DNA from: Gnomoniopsis sp. IMI 355080
Taxonomy: Eukaryota; Ascomycota; Sordariomycetes; Diaporthales; Gnomoniaceae
Assembly: GCA_027946555.1 (NCBI GenBank)
Contig: JAPEVC010000005.1
Location: forward strand, 248,001-312,000
Length of the DNA stretch: 64,000 nt
Direction of reading: 5' to 3'
The notes below the pieces were generated by a model. That model did not search any database, was not told the origin of the DNA, and saw nothing but the letters and a program-made list of their open reading frames with translations. Both the position numbers and the translations under genes were made by a program. Below, piece by piece: positions 45,953 to 57,439 of the stretch (position 1 is its first letter; every line of letters begins with the position of its first letter).

Positions 45953-47344
45953 ATGCTTAACCGCCTGCACGGCCAACCCGAGAGCTACGATAAGAAGTAC
46001 GTCGCCTGGACTACTTTGCGAGACTGCAGAATCTTCCTTGCGACTTATAGCTGACATTTGCGATCAGGTCCAAATACCGCTTCGGACGAACACTCGGTGC
46101 AGGTACCTATGGAATTGTCAGAGAGGCCGACAGCCCAGACGGCAAGGTCGCCGTCAAGATCATCCTGAAAAAGAATGTCAAGGGCAACGAGAAGATGGTC
46201 TACGACGAGCTGGACATGCTCCAGCGCTTAAAGCATCCCCACATCGTCAAATTTGTGGATTGGTTCGAGTCGCGGGTGAGCATCACTACATGCCCAAATG
46301 GGACGCATATGGTATGCTTACACTGCAATAGGATAAATACTACATTGTCACGGAATTGGCGACGGGAGGCGAGCTGTTTGATCGTATCTGCGAGCAGGGC
46401 AAATTTACAGAGAAAGATGCATCCCAAACCATCAAGCAAGTACTTGGTGCGGTCGACTACCTCCACAGCAAGAACGTCGTTCACAGAGGTGAGTTTGCTT
46501 GTGTCTCCACAGCGTCAGCCCCATGGGAGCACAGCTAAAACAAGTTGCAGACCTCAAACCTGAAAACCTTCTCTACAAGCACAGGGCTCCCGACTCAGAG
46601 CTAGTGCTCGCTGACTTTGGCATTGCCAAGATGCTCGACAGCAAGGATGAAGTCCTGACCACAATGGCGGGGTCGTTTGGATACGCGGCGCCAGAGGTGA
46701 TGCTTAAGAAGGGCCACGGCAAACCCGTCGATATGTGGTCCATGGGCGTCATCACTTACACATTGCTCTGTGGCTACTCGCCGTTCCGCTCCGAGAACTT
46801 GCAGGACCTGATCGACGAGTGTAGCAACGCGCAGGTAGTATTCCATGAGCGGTACTGGAAGGACGTTAGTGAGGACGCCAAGGACTTCATCATGTGCCTG
46901 CTCAAGCCCGCCCCGGAAGAGCGATGGTCCTCGGCCCAGGTCTTGAAGCATCCATGGCTCACCGGCGAGAGCGCCACCGACCACAACTTGTTGCCCGAGA
47001 TCAAGGCCTTCATGGCCAAGGCCCGGCTCCGCAGGGGTATCGAGATGGTCAAACTGGCCAACCGGATCGAGTCTCTCAAGATGCAAGAGGACGAGAACGA
47101 GGAATCAGATATGGCCAGCAACGTCCCCGCTGCTCCTGCCGACGAGGCGGCTGTTGCGAGCGGCAGTACAGGTGCAGCAGAAGGTGCGCAGCCCGGCGGG
47201 GGAAAACTGGCCAAAAAGCTCAAAGGCGCCATTTTCCGCGAGGTAGTGCTCGCCAAGGTGCGCGAGATGAAGCAGCAGGAACAGACGCTAAAGGTGGCTG
47301 AGGAAGCGGAGAAGGAGCACAAGCGACGCAGTTTTCACGAGTAA
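45953..47344 (+). CDS. cmkA: Ca2+/calmodulin-dependent protein kinase, CMKA type
   Basis: Ser/Thr kinase of Ca2+ signalling. Four exons: 45953-45996, 46068-46275, 46332-46488, 46551-47344 (400 aa). It starts MLNRLHGQPESYDKK, as in fungal CaM kinases. The kinase domain is at about 18-280: GAGTYGIVREA, VAVKIILKK, DLKPENLL, DFG and APEV are intact. The activation-loop Thr in EVLTTMAGSFGY is where a CaMKK would phosphorylate. The tail ARLRRGIEMVKLANRIESLKM is the conserved autoinhibitory/CaM-binding helix and AIFREVVLAKVREMKQQEQ the C-terminal block of the CMKA family. Another in-frame ATG lies at 45917 and could add 12 residues; 45953 is preferred because family members begin at this Met. Confidence 0.93.
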
Positions 47345-48671
47345 ACAGGTGTCTCGGCGCGTTTGCGGGTATTTATATGCTGGGATACGCACGGAACGAG
47401 CCACAACGTGGCTTCGACAATCATGGAGGACCGGCATTTGGGTTTTCGTTTCTACTGTAGACGTTTTGCTCTATCTTTGTACGTCCTATTCTCCCGGCGT
47501 GACATTATGATCACTGTCCCCAGCTGTGGAGGCGATTTGCATTTGCCTTGACGGCATGCTTTTGACTATTGTTGGCTCCTTGAGCAGTGCAGTGCCTAGA
47601 GCCTGCGATCAGTGAATATAGGCAGCTTGTGGGCATTGTCCACATCCGTCCCACATATCGCATCGGGCAGATTCTCGACCTGCCTCGGTGGCACTGAACA
47701 CGTTTACTTACATGGTCGACGTCGCGCCATACGCCATGGTTACCTACCTAGTGTAAGCGGGTCCCACACCCATCTCGCGATGATAGATTTGGAAGGAAGG
47801 ATCAGACTAGTGGATGTCGTTGGTTCCTCATGCCCTGAGCCCTACCAGCCCTACCAGCCCTATCAGCCCTGTCAGCAATACCATACGTTGGTATGTATCA
47901 TCCACAGCATGGTACTTCAACGGGAACTAGTGTATCTGTCAGCCTAACCTTGCCATAATGAGCACCGGCTTTCACATTTGGGATCGAGCACCGATTGCCC
48001 CAGCAAAAGGAGCTACCGAAAAAGGAGCGCTTGATCAAGGTACAGCTGATAGAACGGAGTTGCTCTGCAAGGGGCTTGGGTAGTGTGGGGGCGCAAACGG
48101 ATATTCTAAAGGGTATGTCTAGCGGTCTGGTCATCAATTGCAAACCTCCATTGTGTCTTTCTACAGCATCAAAGGTTCGGATGAAGATTGGAGACTTTCT
48201 ACTACATAGTACAGCCGCGAATCCTCAGAGTCGATGTACTCAGAATCTCCATCGGGAGTTCCTCAGTCGTCAGAGTGCTCCACCACCATTGGGGTCTTGG
48301 ACAAGTTGTTTGGCACAGCCAGGCCAATGATGATCTATCACAATTCTACATGGTAATCTTTCTTGGAAGTGAAGGAGCATGCCGCTTTCACTACCACCTA
48401 TATCAGGCGGCCATTAATCCTCCCTAGCTACCGACAACATGGGCATGCTAGTGGGAAGCTTATTCTAATCCCTGCGCTAACGTACGATCGACCTTATAAG
48501 TCTCTGGGAAGACCCGTAGAACTTGAAAGGCACAGCGCTGCGCCAATGACCATCACAAGCCATGGCGCTTATTGGTTCTGAATAGCGCCAAACTTGTCCT
48601 TCGCTTGAATCTTTACTCAACTACCCCGTACACAAGAGTTCTCCTTCTCCTTCCTTCTCTCCAACAAGACA
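47345..48671. other. Intergenic CaM kinase-Clr5 protein
   Basis: About 1.3 kb, no gene recognised; contains four imperfect 9-bp repeats (47839-47874). Confidence 0.45.
47839..47874. repeat. Four 9-bp tandem repeats (CCCTACCAG-like)
   Basis: Units CCCTACCAG, CCCTACCAG, CCCTATCAG, CCCTGTCAG in succession: a small minisatellite. Confidence 0.75.
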
Positions 48672-50324
48672 ATGGCCCCGACTGGCTTCTCCCCAGTGTC
48701 GACAACTCCCTTGAAGGAGGAAGGAAACGCTCCTTCAGATGTGAGCATAGTGGTAAAACAGTCACCAAAAGAAGGCAGCCGTGCCGCGACTAATGACGAA
48801 GAGTGGACTAAACACTTGCCGATTATTCGGCGCCTTTACGTGGACGAGGGGCAAACACTGAAGCAAGTGATGGATTTCATGGAGAAGGAGCACCATTTCA
48901 AAGCCTCGTACGACGACTCAGAGACAAATGCCATGCGTGGGATGCATATCCTCCAAGCATACTGACGGTGGTATCTAGGCCAAAAATGTATAAGCAACGA
49001 TTCCGGAGATGGGGGTTCAGAAAGAACATTCGTCTTCATGAGGTGGAGGAGGAAGTGAACTACCACGAGCTGGTCAATGAACGGTATGCGAAACATAGCG
49101 CTGAAGTCTCAAGCTCTGCGGTGCAGCTCGCGAGTGGACAGGTTGTGGAAGTGGACCGTCTCGCTGCGCATCTGAGGCGGAAGATGCTGTATAGGAGACA
49201 AACGCAGAAGACGTTTGGGCCGACCTACGTCAACCCACCCGAGGACTTTTACGTGTGTGAGGCTGTACTTGACGATACTCGGGCTTACCTTGTGAGTTCT
49301 CCGAAAGGCAAGAAGTCCGAACGAGGGACATGTACTGACCTAGTCTGGCACTATTTAGAGGGGCCACTACCAAGAAGCCTTCACCTTCACCGAAGAAGTC
49401 GACGGCCTCCGCGTTACCCAACCTGCCACGCTCAAATGGAACCGCTTCTTTTACCGCTGCCGCGGTGCTCTCGAGCACCCCTCGCGCTTCAACCAGGCGC
49501 TGGTGCTTATGCGACAGGCCCCAGAGGAGCTCCGCCAATTACTCGAGAGCGAGCCAGCTAGCGTTCTCAATCTTCTCTTTAAGTTCATCGTCCACATTAC
49601 GCGGTGCCTGCAGATTATCAATGACCCGGACGACAAGAGGCAATTCTCTGTAGTTGTGCGCGCCCTCATCCGCTACGCAGCCTCCATCGTGGCACCGCAG
49701 CACGGACAGCAATACCCACTCTCCAAGATGCTGCACACACTCGCGCGTGTCGACGGCGACCAGCTGTACCCGCTCGCTATCAAGGCATGGAAGCTGTCGT
49801 GTATAATGTGGGATGATATCGCGACCGCAACGCAGTCGCAGCAAGATCCGAACCTTGTTGGCACGCCGCGGCCACGCGGGTCAGCGTCTACGGTCTCAGA
49901 CTGGCTGGGCTTTCTGGCCGTGGCACCCGACGAAGTCCCGCCGGATGTGGAGCGCAACATTAATATGATTCTGCAGGCGTTGCGGAGAGTGTTTGGCAAG
50001 GAACTGGCGAGGCGCGTAGATGAGATGTGGGCGGTCAGAGAGGGTCTGGCGCTTATAGAAACGACGGTTGAAGATGACTACGGGCCTGGGGTAAAAAACC
50101 AAATGGAGGCAGTGGAAGATCAGGCGTACGGTATGTTTAAGTCTGTGGTGGGCCCTGGCTTTGAGTCGATGATACCCAAGATCTTGGTTCTTAGAAGTCT
50201 CGATGATGCGAGGAAAGAACTTCAGTCTGCAAAGATGGTAGAGCAGTGGTGGTGGTCTAAGGGTGAGTATAAGCGGGCCGAGGCAGCTGCATTATGGGTT
50301 GGAGACTTATCAGGAGACATCTAG
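48672..50324 (+). CDS. Clr5-domain protein of unknown function
   Basis: Three exons: 48672-48907, 48979-49291, 49359-50324 (504 aa). Residues about 44-95 form a Clr5 domain (EEWTKHLPIIRRLYVDEGQ, then TLKQVMDFMEKEHHFKAS, and KMYKQRFRRWGFRKNI after splicing), a DNA-binding-like module named after fission yeast Clr5 and expanded in filamentous fungi. The intron interrupts the domain between KAS and PKMYKQR, and only splicing restores it. The remaining ~400 residues are mostly helical with TPR-like features (GHYQEAFTFTEEVDG, EYKRAEAAALWVGDL) but I recognise no named domain there. A nuclear role is plausible from the Clr5 domain only. Phases agree at both introns (71 and 67 nt). Confidence 0.82.
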
Positions 50325-51115
50325 GGGGAAGAATTGAGGAGGTTGTTGACGATTGCCTAGGTTAGTAGGGGGGGATTTTATAATTATGGCTGTGTCTAGG
50401 TAGCTCATGTGTACCTACCCACATAGTCCTGACTGACAGTACGCGACTTCCTTCAAATGAAGATCATTTGAGAGAGGTCGTGAGGACCTCGATCATGATA
50501 CCCATTCTCCAATACAACCAGGAAAATCGTGGCCATCGACCAGTCGATCACTACTCCCAAGTTTCAATTGCATTCTTTCTTGCGTCTTGATCTTGCTAAT
50601 TTAATTCAATACAATTCACAACATACATTTTACAACAAGCCTTAGGTATGCATATAAGCATCCCTCCCAAAAGGCAACCCCCAAGCTCAAGCTTCCTCAG
50701 GGATTTGTTGATTGGTCAATACCCCACCAACACCCCTGGGCCGCGTCTAGACCCTTGTAATTCCTAGGGTCCTAGCCAAAAGATGGGTCAGCCTAAACGC
50801 AAGCCCGTGAAGCATAATAAGAGGATTGTTACCCTCAAGGTGGCTCCCGAGAAGCTCCAAACCATTTCCCCTCGCCCCGAGCCTCTATCTGTCTTCAACC
50901 CACACGCATCTACACCACCGAGCCCCATTGCCCGCCGCTCACGGCACGTCCGGCTCTCAGACTCTTTTGGGTCTACCAAAGCACCGTTGTCGTTCTTCGC
51001 CCGCGCCCGCGCCCGCGCCCACACCAGCAACCGCCAGACAACCTCAACGCCCCGCCCATCTCCTACCGCCGAGCAGGTGCCAGAACTACCTCTATCCTTT
51101 GCAAACAACACCACC
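50325..51115. other. Intergenic with in-frame upstream extension of EAF6
   Basis: No separate gene is called. From ATG 50783 the EAF6 frame is open through to the EAF6 start, encoding 111 Pro/Arg/Ser-rich residues; a GCCCGC repeat near 50999-51018 gives alternating Ala-Arg. Confidence 0.45.
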
Positions 51116-51795
51116 ATGGCCGAGAAGGACAGCCAAAAGCAGCCTGCTGCAAGTTCTGCGGCCGCCGCGCCCGCTAATGGCGAGGGTGGAGTGCCGTTTT
51201 ACGAATCGCAGCGCAAGCACCTCCAGAAACTGCTGGAGAAGAAGCGCAAGCTCACTGAGAGCCTGGTAGGCCAATCTTCACCTTGTACAAATCTCGGAGG
51301 ATGACTGGTGCACCGAGCTCTACTTCGCCGATCTACGGTCATACTGACATTCAATCCTACCAGGCCACCCGCGAAGAGGCCATCGAGCGCAAAGAGAGCG
51401 AGTACCTCGAGTCGACGCCCGCTGGCAACATCCTAACCGGCTTCGACAATTACACCAAGGGCACGACGCAAGCAGCGGCGGCCCAGCGCCGCAAAGCCGG
51501 TCCTCTCGAGCAACACCGCGTCTTTTCGCGCTCGAGCATCTCATACAACCCCAACGCGGTGGGCTCTGATAGCGCCGCTACCACGCCGGGCTCTAGCCAC
51601 GCCCCGACGCCGGTTAGCAGCACGTTTGGCGGGCCGACGCCGACGAGCGCGCGCACACCGGGTGGACCTCCGGCACGGGATCGCAAGAAGAAGGGCCTTG
51701 CGGCGGCTGCGGCAGGCGCGGAGACGGGCGATAGTGAGAGTGATGCGCGCGAGGTGAAGAAGGTGAGGACCAACTTTGGTGCGGGCAGGAAGTAA
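51116..51795 (+). CDS. EAF6: NuA4 histone acetyltransferase subunit EAF6
   Basis: Small non-catalytic subunit of NuA4 (and NuA3 in yeast). Two exons: 51116-51265 and 51364-51795 (98-nt intron, GTAGGC...CCTACCAG), 193 aa. The N-terminal half is the conserved EAF6 coiled helix: YESQRKHLQKLLEKKRKLTESL joined by the splice to ATREEAIERKESEYLES, followed by GNILTGFDNYTKG, the family signature. The C-terminal part is low-complexity with the typical HRVFSRSS and SSHAPTPVS motifs and ends in the basic EVKKVRTNFGAGRK. The ATG at 51116 has a strong ACCATGGC context, so it is preferred over the in-frame upstream ATG at 50783. Confidence 0.9.
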
Positions 51796-53252
51796 TCAAG
51801 CCTGTGTCCACACGCACGGGCACGGACTCACTGAGTGGCCGATGGGAGTTTCCACGAAGTGAAATTGGATGAGCCGGGGTTTCGACTTCATGACGTGATA
51901 TTGTGCATTTTCAGCAAGGCGTTGGGGGCTGGTTGAATGGGGAAAAAAGGGTCTACAGGAACAGCTTCATTGCATCTACGCAGGGGGGCACACGGAGTCA
52001 ATCCGTTTGGTTGGATGGGTTTGATATGCTCATTGGGTTCGGAAGGAGTTTCGCGGGCGACGAAGGCAGCATAGTGTAGATCGACGCGCTGTAGTTAGCA
52101 TGCGTCACATGCCATTCCAAGGCAGAAGGCGCAAACAACGAAGTCTACAGAATGCAATTCTACATTTGGCAGCTGTTCCATGGGGCAGCACGCAGGCAGA
52201 GCGGGGCATGTGAGATGAAGCGTGTGCATGCTTGAGGGGGCCCCGGGGGGGATATACCCGTAGCATGCAGGTGTTCCGCATCGAGCAACTGATTGACTTT
52301 TCTGGACAGTCCCGTCTGACAGTACGTACATAGGGATTCCCTAGGGAGCGGCAAACCTTGCCGTTTTGTCTGGCCTAGGTACTCTGCACAAAATACGCAA
52401 ACCAATCAATTAATTGCAGACAAGACAGTCCCGCAGTTGACAACCGAGCGAGCGGGCACGACAAAAGAAGAGAGCCGACTCGGCAACCCCTCCTTTCCGG
52501 GGTTGTGTGGGATGTGGGATCCAGGTCAGGTCTCCATCGCCCATCAAGGTGCAAGTGGCAGGATTCTGTACTCAATGTACTCACTGTACTTACAGCAGTA
52601 CAGTACAGTAAGTACAGTACCTTTGCAATATTTGTATCGTATCGTATCTGGCATGTAGAGAGAGAGCGGGGTTCTCTTCTCTCTATCTCTTTCTCTCTCT
52701 CTTCTTCTCCTCCCAGCTGTCTCCTCGCCCCCCTCCCGAGTACTAGTTTCCCCCTCCATTGCGGGGTCGCGGCCGGGCATACACAGACGCGACCAGGGCG
52801 CACATGAATCGGGCCACCGCTTTCCTTGAGACAGGATCATAGACCTCGTCTGGGGCCACAAAGAAACTAGGTTTTGTCTCTTCTTGCTAGGAACTCACTT
52901 GGAAGGAGGGGAAGCACTTGACGATAGTGGTGATACCGTCTTCTTTTCCCTCTTATATACCGTGTGCGGTGACGATTGTCTCCGCTATTTACTTTACTCA
53001 TTCCTTCTCGCTCCTTCTCTCTCTATCTCGCTCTCTCTCGCTCTCCCCCACTTTATCTCCCTATCGCGCTCTCTCCTAAGCTCCTGTTATTTTCTTGTAT
53101 CATTTATTTCCACAATTGTCATTGTGTGGGCAAACTATCCAATCGCATCTCCGGCTTTTCAGTGCATATATACTTTTATCTGTCAGCTCGTACACTTACT
53201 TTGAGAGCCACCTGCTGCAACGCAGGCTGCCTCTATAGAACCCGAACTCTTC
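51796..53252. promoter_or_regulatory. Intergenic EAF6 to DPP V-like gene
   Basis: About 1.46 kb without a gene. It contains an 11-bp inverted repeat (52583-52618), CT-rich tracts (about 52671-52725 and 53006-53062) typical of strong fungal leaders, and a CCTAGGTA sequence near 52374. Confidence 0.4.
52583..52618. repeat. 11-bp perfect inverted repeat
   Basis: Arms ACTGTACTTAC (52583-52593) and GTAAGTACAGT (52608-52618) with a 14-base spacer, embedded in GTAC/CAGTA repeats. Confidence 0.6.
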
Positions 53253-55627
53253 ATGATGACCATCCGCGCTGCAAAGTTCACCCCCGAGGTGCTTCTTTCG
53301 GCCCCCAGACGATCCGCCGGCATTCCCAACAGCACGGGGAAGCTTGTCTTGTACACTGTGAGTGAGCATGCCGCCGCCTTACATGCCCTGTCCAACACCA
53401 CCATCTCTAACAAGAAGAATTAGACGTCCACATACTCCTTCGAGGAGCACCGCAAGACCGGTGAGATCCAGGTCTTGGACATTGAGTCCGGACTTTCAAC
53501 CAAGCTGTACAAGGACGGCAGCTACAGCGAACCAACATGGCTTAGCGAGACGGAATTCCTCCTGCTCAAGAGCGCGGAGAAGGGCACGTCGAGCCTGGTA
53601 TACGCGGACGTGAATAGTCCCGGTGCTACGTGAGTCTCGACATACTCTTTCGCTTGCAAGGGCCTAGTGTTGCTCACACATATCGCAGCCCCAAGGAAAT
53701 CAGCAAATTCCCCAGCGCCATTTCCAACTTGAAGGTGAAGAAGATTAGCGAGGGCAAACTCGCCCTCGCATGCTCGGCGCTGGTGAAGCCCAATGACGAA
53801 ATGTACAATCCCGAGTCAGAGAAAAAGCCCCTCTCGTCCGCCAAGGTCTACACGAGCCTCTTTGCGCGGCACTGGGACAGCTGGGTGACTGAGAACCGCA
53901 ACGCCATCTTCTACGGCTCGCTCAAGAAGTCTTCCTCGAGCTACACCCTCGAAAGCCCGGGCCTCATCAACATCCTTGCCGGTACCGGCTTGCAGTCACC
54001 TGTGCCACCCTTCGGTGGCGCTGCCGACTTCGACATCTCTGCCACGGGCATCGTTTTTGTTGCACGCGATCCTGCGCTTAGCCCCGCGACGCATACCAAA
54101 TCAGACCTTTACTACGTCCCCCTCCGCTCCTTCACCCAGGCCAAGCCGCCCACACCCCAGCTTATCAAGACTGGCAAGCTTCGCGGCTACTCGGGTGCCC
54201 CAGCCTTTTCGCACTCGGGCAAGTCCGTTGCCTTCACACGCATGCGCCACGACCAATATGAAAGCGACAAGACGCGCCTGCTGCTTATCCCGGATGTGGA
54301 AGATCTGGCCAATGTGCAGGAGTTTTACTCGACGCCCGACGGTGAGGGTGGGTGGGATCGCCGACCCGATTCAGTGCTTTGGAGCGAGGATGATAGCGAG
54401 TTGTATGTTGTGGCTGAGGACGTCGGCCGCTCCAAAGTGTACAAACTGCCGTCGAGCCCACTGGCAGCCAAGGACCTGCCCCAGGTGATATCGAACGTCG
54501 AAGGTAACATCGGCGACGTGCGCCCTTTCGGCTCCAGCGGGGAGCTCTTTCTAAGCGCCTCCAGCCTGACTGACAACAGCTTCTACACGACCCTCGATCC
54601 CTCCAGCCAGAATATTACCCTGCTGTCCTCTAATACCAAATCCGGCCGCACGTTTGGCCTCTCACGCGCGCAGGTCTCCGAGCTCTGGGCGCCTGGCGCA
54701 GGGGACTACGAGGTGCACGCCTGGGTGGTCAAGCCATCCACCTTCTCGCCAGACAAGAAATACCCGCTCGCCCTGCTCATTCACGGCGGGCCGCAGTCGG
54801 CATGGGCAGACAGCTGGTCGACAAGGTGGAACCCAGCCGTGTTCGCCGAGCAGGGCTACATTGTGGTGCTTCCCAACCCCACGGGCAGCACGGGCTACGG
54901 TATGAGCCTGCAAAATGGCATCCGCAACAACTGGGGCGGGCGGCCGTACGAGGACCTAGTCAAGGTATACGAGTACCTGGCCTCGCCCAGCTCCTCATTT
55001 CCCTTCGCCGCGAACCTAGATCTCGACAATGCCGTAGCGTTGGGCGCGAGCTACGGTGGCTTTATGGTCAACTGGATCCAGGGCCAGAAGCTGGGCCGCA
55101 AATTCAAGGCACTGGTGTGCCATGACGGTGTCTTCAGCACGCTGAACCAGTACGCGAGCGAAGAGCTCTTCTTCCCCATCCACGACTTTGGTGGGACATT
55201 GTGGGAAAACCGCGAGGGATATGAGAAGTGGGATCCGGCCAAATTTACGGGCGAGTGGAAGACGCCGCAGTTGGTAAGTAACCCTGGACCGCTGACAAAA
55301 CGAGTGGGTGCATGAAAATGTTATGCTAATCTGTTGTGTATATGAATAGGTTATTCACAGCGAGCTGGACTATAGATTGCCCATTTCCGAGGGGCTGGCG
55401 GCTTTCAACGTGCTGCAGTCGCGCGGTGTGCCGAGCAAGTTGTTGATGTTTCCGGACGAGAACCACGTAAGTTTTCCTTTTACGATTTTCATGTTGATAA
55501 TGTCACTAAGCTCGAGTAGTGGGTGCTCAAACCCGAGAACTCGCTCGTCTGGCACCGAGAGGTGCTTGACTGGATCAACAAATACTCGGGGGTCAGCAAT
55601 AACAATACGAAGGATGTACGGGTGTAG
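53253..55627 (+). CDS. Dipeptidyl-peptidase V-like S9 peptidase, no signal peptide
   Basis: Serine peptidase of the prolyl-oligopeptidase family (S9C). Five exons: 53253-53357, 53424-53629, 53689-55273, 55350-55466, 55520-55627 (706 aa). The sequence follows fungal DPP V from TPEVLLSAPRRSAGIPN to the end, with a beta-propeller N-terminal part and an alpha/beta-hydrolase C-terminal part. The catalytic triad is visible: Ser in GASYGG (about 558), Asp in HSELDYR (about 639) and His in DENHW (671). GGRPYEDLVK and LIHGGPQ are conserved. Unlike secreted DPP V, the N-terminus (MMTIRAAKFTPEV...) has no hydrophobic signal, so the enzyme is predicted to stay inside the cell. The last introns separate Asp and His regions and are restored by phase. 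Confidence 0.9.
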
Positions 55628-56109
55628 GACACCCCGAGCACAGGGAAGCACGGTGCAAGTTGTTCACCGAAGAGGCAAAGACTGGCTTGAACTTTGACGA
55701 TATGGAGTCAGACGAAGATTATAGTGCCGAAGAGGCGAGGACGTTGCAAGTGATAAATGAAAGTTGTCGCTAGCAGCGAGTAAATGCTATGTATGCTTGA
55801 AGCAAATTACGAACCAGCCATAGTATCTTTCTGTTCCTACGTACAGATAGTGATACGTCTCCAGCAGGATCATTCATACCAAATCCACTTCTGTCGCCCT
55901 TGCCAGCTCCTGGACGGCCTGCATTCTACTAGATCAGCTCTCGAGCAATCGAGTCATCGAACAAAGGCTAGGATGTCATATCGTTGATGCGTACAGATAG
56001 CCAAAGGATCCCAACAGAGTCGTTCTCGAACAGCTGAAATTTTGTTGACTGCGTTATTGGCATCGCCTTTGCCAACATTGAGTTGTGGCCCGCGGTGTCG
56101 ATCTGGTAT
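55628..56109. other. Intergenic between converging genes
   Basis: About 480 bp; no gene or motif seen. Confidence 0.5.
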
Positions 56110-57439
56110 TCACTCGAGGAAGGCAGGCAGCGAATTTGGTATATCTCTGACCACACGACGAACTTCTTCCCAAGTCAAGGACCGGTTCAGAGCGATGATA
56201 CGACCCCCAGGATTGCGAGATTTCTTCGCTGATCTGGTCACTTTGTCCGACGGCAGCACTTCAAGAAGGTGCTTCTGGAACCAGGTGCAAAATTCATCGT
56301 CTCCGCTTCTTTCGATGAATTTCCAGATGAAGCTCCTCTGATCCTTTGGCTGCGTGGCGTTGAACGTTGTCTTTGCAGCATTGTAGTGGGCCTTGATTGC
56401 TTCGAACCTTGGATTGAGATCGTCAGAACCATTCAGAATACTGGCTTCGGGTTGATTTTTGACCCCTATAACAGCCTCGCGAGTGGTGAGTCGTTGAGCA
56501 TTGGACTTGTCAACTTTGACAGCGTCCTGACGGGTCAAACGTGGCGGCTGCGTAATATACTCGGTTGGATGGGAAGCAGCATCGTCCTGGAACCTGTCAC
56601 GGGCGAGACGCTTGGATTCTTCGCCATAGTGAGGGTCGGCCAGGTCCTCGTCGCGATCGTAACCGTGGCGGCGTTTCCGAAGTTCACGACTGGACTGGGC
56701 ATGCGGGTCTGGATACAGCTCTTGTCTGGCTTCTTGCATTTCCGGGGAGGTTTGCAAGTCTACAAAGAAATTAGTCCTAATCCCGCGCCAAATTTGCTCA
56801 GGAGACTGTGACGAGGCTCATACCATGAACCACATTGGCCACCTGGTCCATGGATTGTTCGTTGTGCTGTTGACGGGCATCGAGATCATGTAATTGACTC
56901 TGCAGGTCCTTGAGGGCGGCTCGCGTAATGTTATGAAGCTGGCCGATACGATTGCCCAGATCTTGATTGGAAGTGCGAGTCTTATTCTCCAGGTTGTTGA
57001 CAACTTTCTCGATGTCGATGTCCAACTTCTCCTCGATAGCGGTGACCTTCTCCATGACGTCCTTCGGCAAGGTTTGAAACTTTGAATTGGATGTTCTCAG
57101 CTCTTCATTGATGCCTTGGAACTTCTGGACAGAAGTTTGCAGCTTCTCGACCGTGCCCTGTAGTTTCTCAGTCTCACGGCTGTACTTCTCGTTGGATGCC
57201 CTCAGCTTCTCAGTCTCGAGACTATACTTGTGATTAGACGCTCTTAGCTCTTCGGTCTCACGCTGGAGCCTCTCAACGATGTTTTTCAGCATTTCAAAAG
57301 TGCCTTGCAGCTTCTCTGTGTCTCGAATGTGCTTTTCCACGATGGTGTGTAGTCCTTGTGTGTCCGCTCTGGAAAGAAAGTCTTGGACGATGGGCAACAA
57401 CTCCTTGTGCACCTCATTGCGTGGCTCATAGATAGACAT
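56110..57439 (-). CDS. Coiled-coil protein of unknown function
   Basis: Two exons, 56824-57439 and 56110-56759 (64-nt intron GTATGA...TTGTAG), 421 aa. I do not recognise the family. Residues about 40-200 are an almost continuous heptad coiled coil, including tandemly related segments ETEELRASNHKYSL, ETEKLRASNEKYSR and ETEKLQGTVEKLQ. The C-terminal half is basic and polar, then a compact part with RFEAIKAHYNAAKTTFNA, FIWKFIERSGDDEFCTWFQKHLLEVLPS and a terminal LTWEEVRRVVRDIPNSLPAFLE. No signal peptide or membrane span. The gene stands alone next to a gene-poor stretch, and the protein may be lineage-specific. Confidence 0.7.
57160..57270 (-). repeat. Tandem ~42-bp duplications encoding coiled-coil heptads
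   Basis: Two or three imperfect copies of a 42-45 bp unit inside the coiled-coil gene (encoding ETExLRASNxKYS). They look like internal duplications. Confidence 0.55.

Noticed and set aside
56380..56420. TTCGAACC resembling a tRNA B-box complement
   Set aside because: Lies within the coiled-coil gene; no A-box or cloverleaf could be built around it. I found no convincing tRNA in the window.
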